The notes under the pieces were generated by a model that saw only the letters and a list, made by a program, of their open reading frames with translations, searched no databases and was not told the origin of the DNA. The translations under genes were made by a program, and so were the position numbers. DNA of 64,000 bases from Primulina eburnea. Lineage: Eukaryota; Streptophyta; Magnoliopsida; Lamiales; Gesneriaceae. Numbering within the stretch: position 1 is the first letter of the stretch; every line of letters begins with the position of its first letter. Location of the stretch: assembly GCF_022965805.1 (NCBI RefSeq), contig NW_027330834.1, forward strand, positions 1-64,000, written 5' to 3'. This document shows positions 12,896-24,072 of this stretch, piece after piece.

Positions 12896-13948
12896 ATGCC
12901 TCCTAGACGCATTCTTGAGCGCACGAGAGATGATGAGCCTTGCCAGGAGGACGGTGAGAATCAGTGGCAGGAGAGAGCTTTACCACTTCCTGCTCCACCG
13001 GACATGAACGTGCAGATGCTAGTGGGTATGATGCAGTTCTTCGCACAGTTTGTGGGGAACAATGTTGGGGTAGCTAGGCCGACTGGGCCTGAGGCTACCT
13101 ATGAGCGGTTCATGAAGATGAGACCGAAGAAGTTCTCAGGGACGACAGATCCCATGATTACCAAGGGCTGGATTAAGTCCCTCGAGGTTATCTTCGAGTT
13201 CATGGGTCTTGGAGATGAGGACCGAGTTCGATGTGGGACCTATCTGTTGGGGGGAGACGCTCGCTTATGGTGGGAAGGAGCATCCATAGCCTTGAATTTG
13301 GCTACTCTTAGTTGGACGCGCTTTACAGAGGTATTCTACTCTAAATATTTTACTAACGAGGTGCGTGCCAGATTGACCAGGGAGTTGATGACCCTAAGGC
13401 AGGGAGATATGACTGTTACGGAGTTCATCTGTAAGTTTGAGAGGGGTTTCCATTTTGTGCCCATAATTGCCAATGATGCTGGAGCCAAGTTGAGACAGTT
13501 TCTGGATGGTCTACGGCCGATTTTGTGTCGTGATGTTAGGGTGGCTGGTCCTACTGCTTATGACGTCGTTGTCTCCAGAGCTCTAGTTGTAGAGCAGGAT
13601 CTGATTGACATTGAGAGATATCGCCAGGGCAAGCGACCAGTCCAAGTGCCACACCGCCCTCCTCCTCAGCAGTAGCCCCAGAGTAAGAGGCCTTTCCACG
13701 GCCCACCCAAAAATAGAGGACAGCAGCAGCAGCGGGTACGCGTAGTCCTGAGAACTTCTGAGCACCCAGTCTGTCCTAGGTGCACACGCTGTCATGCTGG
13801 AGCGTGTATGTATGGTTCAGGGAAGTGTTACAATTGTGGTAATCCAGACCACTTGCTGTAGCAATGCCCGCAGGGGAGTCTGCCTACCCAAGGCAGAGTT
13901 TTGCTCTCCATGCAGCAGAGACAAACCCGGAGAAGATGCTCATTACAG
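12896..13948 (+). pseudogene. gag of Gypsy E
   Basis: Capsid-type Gag. I place the start at 12896 because MPPRR matches the start of the Gypsy C gag; an upstream in-frame ATG at 12866 is less likely. The retrotransposon Gag domain runs through EVFYSKYFTNEVRARLTREL and FERGFHFVPIIANDAGAKLRQFLDGLRP. A TAG at 13673 ends the long frame. A zinc knuckle follows (CYNCGNPDHLL, about 13829-13870) with a further stop replacing a residue before its last Cys. The reading then reaches the LIT codons that abut a GT-AG intron. Confidence 0.9.
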
Positions 13949-14140
13949 GTACCTTTAAGATTTAAGTTTATATTTGGGAATTTATGTTTTGGGGTTGAGA
14001 TTTTGAACTTAGAAATTGTGATAGGATTGCATGCTCTAATCAGTGTTATTTTCGAGAATTTAGTTTAGAAGAACTCTGGCCTTTGCATGTCTATAAGTTT
14101 AGTTCTTGTAACTATTGGGTTCAACTTTCCGATTTTTCAG
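13949..14140 (+). other. Intron-like insert at the gag/protease junction of Gypsy E
   Basis: 192 bases with donor ACAG|GTACCT and acceptor TTTTTCAG|GG. Removing them joins the codons for LITG to RIFIAG in frame, immediately before the protease DSGA motif. Gypsy C has a 179-base GT-AG insert at the homologous codon; Gypsy F has none. Confidence 0.7.
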
Positions 14141-16412
14141 GGAGAATTTTTATAGCCGGGTCACCTACGAAAGCCTTGATAGATTCAGGGGCTACTCATT
14201 CGTTCATTTCGGAGACCTTTGCTAATTTGCTCAAGGTCAAGAACATTGAACTAGATATAGCCTATTCAGTAGTACTGCCTTCAGGAGAGGAGCTGGCAGC
14301 TACTAATGCGATCCGAGACATAGACCTCGAGCTTCATGGCAATCTTGTTTATGCGGATCTTATCGTTTTGCCAATGCCAGAGTTTGATATCATTCTGGGT
14401 ATGGACTGACTACTAAGGAACAGGGTTTTAATCGACTTTCAGCGGAGATCCGTTCTAGTCCGACCGCCTGGGATGGAGCAGTTCTTATTCGAACCAGAAA
14501 AGTACTTTCATTTACCGCATTTGATATCTTTTGTCCAGGCTAGGAAGCTCATGCATAGAGGGTATCGAGCGTTTTTGGAAACTTTTATATCCGTTCCCGA
14601 GGCACCCAGTCAGTCAGCCTCCGATGTCCCAATTGTTAGGGATTTTCTAGACGTTTTTCCTAACGACGTCTCTGGTATGCCACTCGAGCGAGAGGTGGAG
14701 TTTTCTATTGAGCTTATGCCAGGTACGGCTCCGATCTACAAAGCACCGTACCGATTAGCACGGACAGAGATGGCAGAACATAAGAAGCAATTCAGGAACT
14801 TCTTGACGAGGTGTTCATTCGCCCGAGTTTTTCACCATGGGGCGCGCAAGTTTTGTTTGTGAAGAAGAAGGATGGCACGATGAGGCTTTGCATTGACTAG
14901 TGGGAGTTGAACAGGGTTACAGTGAAGAACAAATACCCACTTCCGCGAATTGAAGATTTATTTGACTAGTTGCAGGGAGCCTCAGTATTTTCGAAGATTG
15001 ATCTGCGTTCTGGTTATCACCAGTTGACAGTGAAAGACGCCGATGTTCTCAAGACTGCCTTCAGGACTCGTTATGGCCACTTCGAGTTGCTTGGGATGCC
15101 GTTCGGTTTGACGAATGCGCCAGCGATCTTCATGGATCTCATGAATTGCGTATTTCAGCCGTATCTTGATCAGTTTGTGATAGTATTCATAGACGACATT
15201 CTCGTCTACTCAAAGAATCAAGAGGATCACAACAGACATCTGACCGCAGTTTTGCAGACCCTACATAAGCATAAGCTATTCGCGAAGTTCAGTAAATGCG
15301 AATTTTGGTTAGAGAAGGTGGCGTTCTTAGGCCACATCGTTTCTAGCAGCGGTATTGAGGTAGACCCAGCAAAATTTGCAGCAGTCAGAGATTGGGTTCT
15401 GCCGCAGAATGCATCAGAGATCCGTAGTTTCCTTGGGCTAGCAGGATATTATCGGAAGTTTATTCAGGGATTCTCCTCTATCGCAGTTCCACTCACGTCG
15501 TTGACAAAGAAGAATGTTAAATTTGTGTGGAGCTATGAGTGTCAGAAGTGCTTCGATACTTTGAAGCAAGCTCTTATCTCAGCGCCAGTTTTGTCCATGC
15601 CGTCAGGGCCCGGATACTTTGTTTTGTATACCGATGCTTCGAAGCTTGGTCTAGGCACAGTGTTGATGCAGCATGGGAAGGTGATAGCGTATGCTTCTCG
15701 TCAGTTGAAAATCCATGAGAAGAACTACCCTACCCATGATCTAGAGTTGGCCGCCGTAGTTTTTGCCTTGAAGATTTCGAGGCATTATTTGTACGGAGAG
15801 AAGTGCCAGATCTTTACCGACCATAAGAGCCTCAAGTACTTCTTTACGCAGAAATAGCTGAATATGCATCAGAGGCTTTGGTTCGAGCTAGTGAAGGACT
15901 ATGACTGTGACATTAGCTACCACCCTGGCAAAGCTAATGTAGTTGCGGATGCATTGAGCAGGAAAGTCTCAGTGATGGCTCATCTAGCGATTTCGAGACC
16001 TCTTCAGTGTGAGACGCAGATGTTTGATCTAGAGATATATCCTCGAGGTAGAGTTCCCCGTCTATCTACTTTGACGATTCAGTCTTTCATTCTAGACCGT
16101 ATTCGCAGTGGTCAGTCAGCAGATGAGCAGTTGGCCAAGTGGAAGCAGAGAGATGAGGCCAAGGGCAGTGTCTTGTATACAGTTAGCGACGGTATTGTGA
16201 GATACCGAGACAGAATGTGGGTTTCTAACAGTGATTCTATTCGAGCAGATATTCTATCAGAGGCCCATATGTCTCCGTACTCTATTCATCCTCGGAGTAC
16301 GAAGATGTACAAAGATCTGCAGTTGTTGTATTGGTGGCCCGGGATGAAGAGGGATATCAGACGTTTTGTATCCGAGTGTCTGACGTGCCAGCTAGTGAAA
16401 GCGGAGCATCAG
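14141..16412 (+). pseudogene. pol of Gypsy E, first part (protease, RT, RNase H, integrase start)
   Basis: Order: aspartic protease (ALIDSGATHSF), reverse transcriptase with [15 protein letters not shown] motif, [24 protein letters not shown] and the FIDD catalytic box ([16 protein letters not shown]), RNase H ([25 protein letters not shown]), then the integrase zinc region ending CLTCQLVKAEHQ. Stops at about 14407, 14898, 14968 and 15855 break it; several are explained by single transitions such as TGG to TGA or CAG to TAG. Element D enters after 16412; the frame resumes at 55570. Confidence 0.93.
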
Positions 16413-17125
16413 TGTAACGTCTACTCGTTTTTAAAAGTGCGTAAATAAATATATTTTTTTAAAAAAAACTTGCATTTTCAAAATAGTATTTAAACGTTTC
16501 GCATTCATGGGCTGTACAGAAAAATATAACATTTAAAAATGATCTTAAATATTTGTCAGTAAAAATAGCGCAGTTTAAAATAACCCAACTCGTCTAAAAT
16601 CATACGTAAACATAAACGTATAAAATTCTTAAAATCATCAACGTATGAAAATATTCATCCCCTCTCAATCTCATAAATCGTAATGCGGAAAACATGTGGT
16701 CCTCGGGTCGTGTCACCTTACCAGGTCTGCCTACTCAGAGTTCGGCACCTCCAGTCTCCTCATCACTAAGCTCACCTGCATCACACACGCCTAATGAGTC
16801 TAAAGACTCAACACACCTGCACCGTTAATAACAAGTACATATACCTAGCACACAGCAGTGAAAAATATCATACTCAACATATCTTTCATGAACTTAAAAA
16901 CATAATGTAAACGTGTTGTGTAAAATCATGTCATGTCAAAGCATGTCATCTCATATCATAATATACGTAAACATATCTTTCATGAACTTTAAAAGCATGA
17001 ACATCAACGTCTCGTGTAAAATCATGTCGTGTCAAAGCATGTCATCTCATATCATAATATACGTAAACATATCTTTCATGAACTTTAAAAGCATGAACAA
17101 CAACGTCTCGTGTAAAATCATGTCG
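16413..17125 (-). repeat. D left LTR, first segment
   Basis: 713 bases colinear with 52284-53000. It ends inside a 96-bp tandem array (TAAAATCATGTC at 16921, 17017 and 17113) where Copia A inserted. The last five bases TGTCG are one copy of the Copia A target duplication. Confidence 0.92.
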
Positions 17126-18075
17126 TGAAAGGATCGGTGAATCGGGTGAAGAGTGTTTAGAAGGGGGGGTTGAATAAACACTGCTCAATTAAAATAATTC
17201 TTCGACAAACTGATTTCAGTAGTATTACAAACTGAATCTAAAAATATTCTTTCGGTCAACAACAATCAGTTAAACTGAATAAACAGTTGCGGAAAAACTA
17301 ACTGACTGAAGGATAGAGTATCTAACTGAAAATAATAACTGAAGGTAATAACAACACAATTTGTTTATGGATGTTCGGAGACTTGAACAACTCCTACGTC
17401 ACCCCTTCTATCACGCAGATAGGATTTTCACTAAAAGACTTTGATCAAATACAAATCAGTGTACTGACCCACTTCAGTTTGGACTTATCACTTTGCCAAT
17501 ACTGAAACTCTTAGCATACAACACTTTTACAGATCGTAACTGATCTTAGCACAATTTAGAAATTCTATCAATCTATTACAATGTGCTATGAAAGCTCAAG
17601 AACGTAGTCTAGAATACTACTGATAAAACTGATAAGCGTGAGCTAGATTTCTGAGTGTGAGCGGATATTTTTGCAGCGTAACAGCAAGTAAGATAACTAA
17701 GAATGCGATGGTGCTTCAGCTGCTGCCTTCGACTATTTATAGGCTTCCCTTTCAACGGTAACATTAAAGATATTTGAATATTCTAACCGTTGATTGCCAC
17801 GTCGATATATCCTGACAATAGTACACTGTTCATTTCTGAAATGCGGAGAGCCACTACCAGTTGCAGATGGCTGTACTATATGTCGGTTGTCGCTGTCAGC
17901 TGATGACGTGTACAGCTGAGAAATCAGCTAGTAAAGATCAGTTGACGAAGAAATATACTTTAGTTGAAGCGATCAGTTGACTGATGACGTGTTTAGTTAC
18001 GTCGATCAGTTGGTCCTCAGTCGCTAGAATCAGTTGGTCAATCTTTTGTCAAACGCCGGAATTTCGTTTCCAACA
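17126..18075 (-). repeat. 3' LTR of Copia A
   Basis: 950 bp, TGTTGGAAACG...CCTTTCA on the minus strand. TATA CTATAAATAG lies at 17733-17742 (minus). AACTGA/TCAGTT and CAGTTG motifs are very frequent. About ten substitutions and one short indel separate it from the 5' LTR. Confidence 0.96.
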
Positions 18076-18774
18076 ATTTCCCCCTTTATGGTGTTTGACA
18101 AAACTATAGTGAAAGATACTTGACTGAATGCAAAGTAGATAAAATAATATGTCGGTTAACTGAATCAACTGAATTCTTATTTCTTCAAAATGAATACAAT
18201 AGATACTGCGCCTATTAGTGTTTCTTCTGCTGCTCTAAGATCTCCTTTATTTCTTCCCCCTTTTTGTCAAACTGCTCCATCTTGAGAGATATCTTCCCAA
18301 CATCAGTAGAAAGGAGCTTGACAGAGGTTAAGATGTTGTCGATAGCAGTAGTCATAGTGATTTGTAGCAGTTCAACTTTTCTGGACATAATTGACTCCAT
18401 GCTGTCGACCCGTCGGTTAATAGAGTTTTGAGTGGCAGTCAAGCTTGAAATAATTCCTCTATTTTTCTGAATGTCGTTGACGGCGAAAGAAATAGCGGAA
18501 ACAGCATAATTAATATCCTTCAGACTTTTTAACGATTCCTGATTATCTTCCAACTTCAGAGTATGCGAAAGTTGAGTGTTCTGAATCTTCGAGATGGCAG
18601 AAATCAATTGACTCATACTGTCTTGCATATTTTGAACCTCTTCAAAAATAAGATCAAAATCTGCGGAAGATGGAGGATGAGATTGTCGAGAAGTGCTAGG
18701 TTCACTTGTAGTGTGTTCAGAAATTATCAAGGCTTGATCAGTTGAGATTGTTTCAGCAGCGTCTCGAACTGAAG

Positions 18775-20783
18775 TGTAATGCCTGGTTACTCGTACAAAT
18801 GATTATAACGTGTTTATCTCGTTTATTTTGTAGTTAATTACCTCATTAGATTTCACGTGATGAATGAAGTATCAATATTGAGATTGAACATGACTCTTAT
18901 ATTGTTCATGGTGTATTGAGAATGAATATATGTCAAAATAGTGATAGTAAGATGTGTACATAGAAATAGTGTAATGGAAGTTGTGGGAAATGAGATGCAA
19001 AGATGGTAGTTCGTACGGGTTTTAGCATAATGATTTGAATATTGATCCAAATTGTGTGAGGCCTTAACCATTAGAAAGCTAAGATATAATGCTACAACTT
19101 TCACGTTTTGGGTTTTGTCCAAATCATTGTGGAAGACAAGCCAAAAACGCCACGAAGTGAGTTGTGTGTATCGTCACTCCTACAATGACACATGTTGGGA
19201 GAATGAGCATAACTTTTTACTCAGACCTCCAAATGACCTGAAACCAGTGGGAGATTCAAGCCAAGACATAGGGCTACAACTTTTATGACTTTTCCAGATT
19301 ATGAAGGGAAGAGCCGTTTCTGGAGCAATTTCTGATGAATCAGTGTGCAGAGCCGAAACTGGCTCGCCCTAGCGGTCAAAAATGTCCGCCCTAGCGAGCC
19401 TGTACAGAAATAAAATGTATAGGGCCGAAACTTGCTCGCCCTAGCGGTCAAAAGTGTCCGCCCTAGCGAACCTGTGCAGAAATAAAATGTGTAGGACCGA
19501 GATTTACTCGCCCTAGCGGTAAAAAGCGTCCGCCCTAGCGAACCTGCTGTATAAAAGGATAAGTTTTGACTTTTCTAAGCACTTTTACCATTCCTATCTT
19601 CTTCCTCAGCAAAAACACGAAGCAAACCTAGAAAACTTTCTCCCAAAAGCTCTCTTCTTCATTCCTTTCATCATTTTGAAGTTAGAATTAAGTTCTCCAT
19701 CACAAGAACTTCCTAAGGTTGTAAGTTTTCTTCACTTTTAGTTGTTCTTTGTGTAGAGGTGTAACTTTCACTAGTATAGACATAGTAATTAAATTATTGA
19801 TGTATTTGACAGTATAGGAGCGAGAACATCGTCTCAAACCAGTATTCGTACACTTGGACTGTAAGTTGGCATGTTCTTGAAGTAATACATGAGTAATATT
19901 ATGGATTTCAAATGCTTTGCATTGTTTATTGATATATGTACATTGTTAGTATGTTTATTGATGAAACATAGCACCATATGCCATTGTTATGTATTAAATA
20001 TGTAAGGAACTCATGAATATTGATGTTGGGTGCTATGTCATGACCAAGAACAAGAACATTGAAAGGAAAAATGATTGATTTTACATGATATAGAGCTTGT
20101 TGACATCATGGGTGGTTTTAAGTCCACCAAAGCTATTGGCCAATATATGTTCATGGGGCGTGGGGTTGCCAAAGGTTGCTCCCTGACGTCCAACACAGTA
20201 GTAGCTATATAATAAAGCAAGCACGGTAGTACAGGTCAACTAATGAGGCTCAAGTACAAACATGAACATGAATATATGCTATGATATGACATGGTTTAAA
20301 GTTTCATTGTTGTCACGACTTGATATATATGTTCCTTCGATGCATATTGATACATATAAGTGCCAACTTATTGAGTTTTTTAAACTCACGTAGCTCATGT
20401 ATTACAGGATCAGGTAGTGAAGATGCATAGGATGCCGGTTCACCAAGGGATGGTTGTGACGTGTCTCACCTCGACAAGAACCGGGCTTCTTATTGTATAG
20501 CTTCCGCATATGTATTATAATGAAACTAATGTCAGGGTTTGAAACAAGTTCTATGATATATGTGATGGTACAATGTACGTTTGTATATGAAATATGTTTT
20601 TATGTATATATGAATAGTATTGCTTGAGTTTTGGTGTATACAAAATATAGGGACATCATGCCAAAATTTTTATAAACCATCAAAGTGATGCCTCTTGTTT
20701 GATTTGCTTCATACTATAGTTATATCATTCAAACCTTATTTTGATTATGGTAATCATGCTAAGTATAGAGTAAGGGTGTGACA
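18775..20783 (+). mobile_element. Solo LTR, 2009 bp, inside Copia A 3' ORF
   Basis: Starts TGTAATGCCTGG and ends GTGTGACA, with target duplication TGAAG (18770-18774 and 20784-20788). A TATA box TATAAAAGG at 19550-19558 gives plus orientation. There is no gag or pol, PBS or second LTR, so it is best read as a solo LTR left by recombination, probably of a Ty3/Gypsy element judging by length and termini. It interrupts the coding line of the Copia A 3' ORF. Confidence 0.85.
19352..19549 (+). repeat. 72-bp tandem repeat in the solo LTR U3
   Basis: Three copies starting at 19352, 19424 and 19496, each with two CGCCCTAGCG blocks spaced by a CGGTCAAAA-like segment. The array stops at the TATA box, so it lies where enhancer repeats of an LTR promoter would be. 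Confidence 0.9.
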
Positions 20784-22882
20784 TGAAGTATCAGCAGTAG
20801 TAATTTCTCCTTGATCCCGAGGTGGTGAAGGAGGATTTAGTTCAGCAGATGGTGACACAGCTGAAACTGGTGCCTCTAAAGGGTGATCAATGAAATTGAT
20901 TGGCACATCAGTTGAAAGAATTGAAGAATCAACTGGCACATCAGTTGAGATAACTTGATCAGTAGATGGATCTGACTGAACATGTTCTTCGGTAGAAATA
21001 AGTGCTTCTGGATGGATTTGATCAGCAGATGGATCAATTTTGTCAGAAATGAGGGCACTGATCTGTGATTCTTCCACAACAGCCTGAATGACTTCATCGA
21101 TGTGTGCGAAGGAAAGCTCAGCATCAGTATACATTTGTTGTTCAACAGTAGGTGAAAGAGGCTTATCATGAGCTGGCTCTTCAGTTGGGACAAGAGCTAA
21201 GGCTGATGATGGTTCTGTTCTTTCAGAGGGTGCTTCCTCCAATATTTCCTCGTCATCATCATCTGAATCTTCTTGATAGAGAACCAGTTCTTGATCCATT
21301 TCCCAGAACTTGATTTGGGATAGCAGTCCTATGAGATCAGTGTCGAGCTGAGTGATTACAGCTTGATCAGCGTAGGCAGTAGGACTGGTAGGTAAGTAAT
21401 TTGCCTTTAGCTTGGCAACAATTTGAGCCAATTTCTTCGCTCTTGTCTGATCAAACAGATAACTTTTCCTCTCCATAGCTTGAGCAATCGAGGCAACTTT
21501 GACTGTCCTGAGCACAAAGGCCTCCAGCTTGATGAATTTGCTCAGTTCGGACTTCTTCCTCAATTGCTTGGCGAAGACTTCAGTGCGGTAGGCTGTCCAA
21601 GCATCATAGGACTTAATTTTAGAAGCATCAAAACTGTTAACTTTCGCCCATACAAGATCAATATGAGTCTGAATTGGATTGGTGGGTCTGGACTCTTCAA
21701 TCAACTTTCCTTTCCCTTTATCAGTACTCAAAATATGAGGAATTTCCAGTCCTGTTCGAGTAGATTCCACCTGCTCTACAAATTTGATGCCTTTAGGTCT
21801 AGCAGGTGCCACAACAGGAGGACGAGATATCTGAATCAGAGGAGCTTTGATCCTAACTGATTCCTTTGTGGTATTAATTGAAGCTTCTTGTGGAATGACC
21901 TGCAGAGGAACTGCTTCTATAGGCTGCTGATCAGTTGAAGAAATCATTGCATCAATAGGAATGGATGTCTCCGAAGTTGTTTTAACCCTTTGGGTTCTAG
22001 GTTTCTTCGTAATCTGTGGGGATGGAGTCTTTTCTGACTCAGATGTACTCAACACTAATTTTCTTTTGGTGGCCTTCAGTTGACCCAAGGTTTTGGCCTT
22101 CTTAACTGATTTAGGAGCTGCTAACTGAGTCCCAATCTCCTGTTTGATTTGCACAAACTGACCAGGAGTTATATCCATTTTGGATTTGGGTGGCATTGTA
22201 TTCTTTGCATTGAACACTTTAAATTTTGATGACCTTTCAGAATCATCAGCCACAAATCCCTTGACTTTCAATAGATAACTGATTTGAACAGCAAATCATT
22301 TGGACTGTTTTGAGGATAAAAATATATTCTTCAGAATGGTAAAGATAAGGTGCTTCCAGTTAAGTTTGCGGTCAGCCATAATAGCAGAAATGGCTTGAAA
22401 TTTCTCCAAGGTAAGAGCAGCAAATGATCCAGCTTTTGCCAAAAGCCCCTTAGCAACTACATCAGCAAGCAACTGAATTTCATGATTCAGTTCCTTCTTA
22501 GGATCGAAAACCTTAATCTTCCGTCTATCAGCAGAGAGAAGAGTTTGCATCTCTTCAATATCAGATGCCTTAACATCCGAAAGTTGTGCCACACCATCAG
22601 AGGGTAAAGAAAATACATCCCCAAGATAGTCTTCAGAGATGGTAAGCGACTGACCATTGACAGTAGAGATAATGTTACCTTCAGAATCAATCATCCCAGT
22701 GGAGTAGAAATCCTGAAGTTCTTTGGGATAAATGTCCTGCGAGGATTGTCCTAAAATGTTTTGAGTCCAGCAGCTTCAAGTTTCTGAATCACCTTCTTGA
22801 CTTCAGCATCGCCGAAGGATAAGATGGATCCAAAATTAATTGCCATAGCATTCAGCATAAAAGCGGGAATTTGGGTTGCCAT

Positions 22883-23488
22883 TGATAACTGATTGAGTTC
22901 CTGAAAGAAAATTCGAAGGATGAAATAGTTCTTGTTCTCAAAAGTTTGTGGATAAATGTAAGGTGAAACTGAAACAAGGCGGGTAATGGTACATATGTAC
23001 GTGACCATTCAAAATCTGGACACGTGTCAGTCCGTAGAAATTTTGAAAAAGTAGAGTGTGTACGTGTGCTACAAGCGTGTGTACAATTTGAGCGGTAAAA
23101 ATTGAGTCCACGTCATAGACTGAAATTCGTCATGAGATTAGCAGACAGTCACGTCATTGATTTGGAATAAAATTGATTTAATTAGTTAACTTATATGAGA
23201 AGATTAGTGAAGTATTCAACTGAATGATCAGTTAGTAAAACTGAGTCCTTTCAGTTGAGAATTCACTAACAACTGTCTTCTCAGTTAACCTCTTAGACCA
23301 TTATTCCCCCTTAATAAATGAAAAAAAATGACGGCAATAGACAGAAATGATTAAAGGAGAGCCTGGTGCTTGGCAGAGTAATCGTCACTTAAAAAAAATG
23401 TCCTTTCATTTCCCTCATCTTGGCCTATAAATAAGAGTAAGATGATTAGTCACAGCTATCTCAGCGAATAATTTCATAGAGAAGAAGA
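22883..23488. promoter_or_regulatory. Divergent spacer of Copia A between 3' ORF and antisense ORF
   Basis: 606 bases separating two head-to-head ORFs. For the plus-strand ORF there is TATAAATA at 23426-23433. For the minus-strand ORF there is a pyrimidine tract plus CAG (TTTTCTTTCAG, minus strand ending at 22901) 19 bases before its ATG. ACGT cores lie at about 22999, 23021 (CACGTG), 23061, 23110 and 23151. All five ACGT motifs and the TATA are kept in Copia B. Confidence 0.65.
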
Positions 23489-23866
23489 ATGGCCGATGCT
23501 GGAAGCTCAAGCGTTTCTCCGTTTTCACTGCAGGCCAGAAAGGAGGCCATAGAGGACGAAGTCTTTTACTCAAGCCTTTCCTACTGGGAGGAGTTGCAGG
23601 AGTTGGAGTTCCGGTACTACTCTGGACAGGTCACCACCTTCAAACGGATGGCCCAACTAAGAGAAGTGCGGGAGCTCTTGAATGTTCCTGCAGGGGTGAA
23701 CGTCTTCAAGGATGGGTATCTCTATCAACTCTTTCTTCGGAAGGAGCTGGAAATCCTCCACCGCATCGCTTCCTCCCACAGTTTCTGCAAAACCTCTTCT
23801 CCAGCATTAGCTGCTTGGTTGAGTATGTGGATAGCTGATGTGGAGGAAAAGAATATGAAAATGTAA
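23489..23866 (+). CDS. Antisense accessory ORF of Copia A, unknown function
   Basis: 125-residue protein read opposite to the element, in the gap between the pol stop (24073) and the 3' ORF start. I do not recognise the family. Visible features: Ser-rich N-terminus (MADAGSSSVSPFSL), acidic amphipathic stretch AIEDEVFYSSLSYWEELQEL, then REVRELLN, VFKDGYLYQLFLRKELEIL and a Trp-containing tail. It is probably helical, with no membrane span. ATG is 56 bases after TATAAATA, and AATAAA (23879-23884) follows the TAA within 13 bases. Copia B has the homologue. In the first 27 codons I count about 14 codons differing only synonymously against 4 with amino-acid changes, indicating past selection on the protein. 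Expression is unproven. Confidence 0.7.
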   Translation: MADAGSSSVSPFSLQARKEAIEDEVFYSSLSYWEELQELEFRYYSGQVTTFKRMAQLREVRELLNVPAGVNVFKDGYLYQLFLRKELEILHRIASSHSFCKTSSPALAAWLSMWIADVEEKNMKM

Positions 23867-24072
23867 CCCGCTTTCATTAATAAAATGGCTATTTTGTTTT
23901 ATCGTTGTTCTCCTTTGTTCCTGCTTGCAATGTTCTGTATGAGATACAAACACAAGAACTACTGAAACGCTAACTGACATCAGTTAAAAATTCATAAGAA
24001 TAAGTAACTCATTTAAGTAATCAGTAAGAAGACAGCAAGGCTAACATATGAATTACAAGCAATAATAATTAA

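Larger units (their letters stand above)
18215..22882 (-). pseudogene. Extra 3' ORF of Copia A, broken
   Basis: Protein of unknown function between pol and the 3' LTR, same family as in X and B. The start at 22882 (MATQIPAFMLNAMAINF) is chosen because B has the equivalent ATG and both follow a conserved acceptor-like CAG. Modules: conserved N-terminal region (22882-22260), basic Lys/Ser/Pro middle (22260-21770), a helical section with HIDLVW (21690-21300), an acidic Pro/Glu/Ser-rich section, and a coiled-coil-like C-terminus (18730-18215; LSLKMEQFDKKGEEIKEIL). Lesions: a frameshift near 22751, a TGA near 22296 and the solo LTR at 18775-20783. No membrane segment or signal peptide is visible. 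Confidence 0.8.

Noticed and set aside
12896..16412. RIP-like or deamination signature behind the stops in Gypsy E
   Set aside because: Several stops fit C-to-T transitions, but others need transversions and I could not count sites properly; ordinary decay is enough.
22296..22882. Envelope gene in the Sirevirus env position
   Set aside because: No signal peptide, transmembrane segment or cleavage site is visible in any of the three copies; only the position is env-like.
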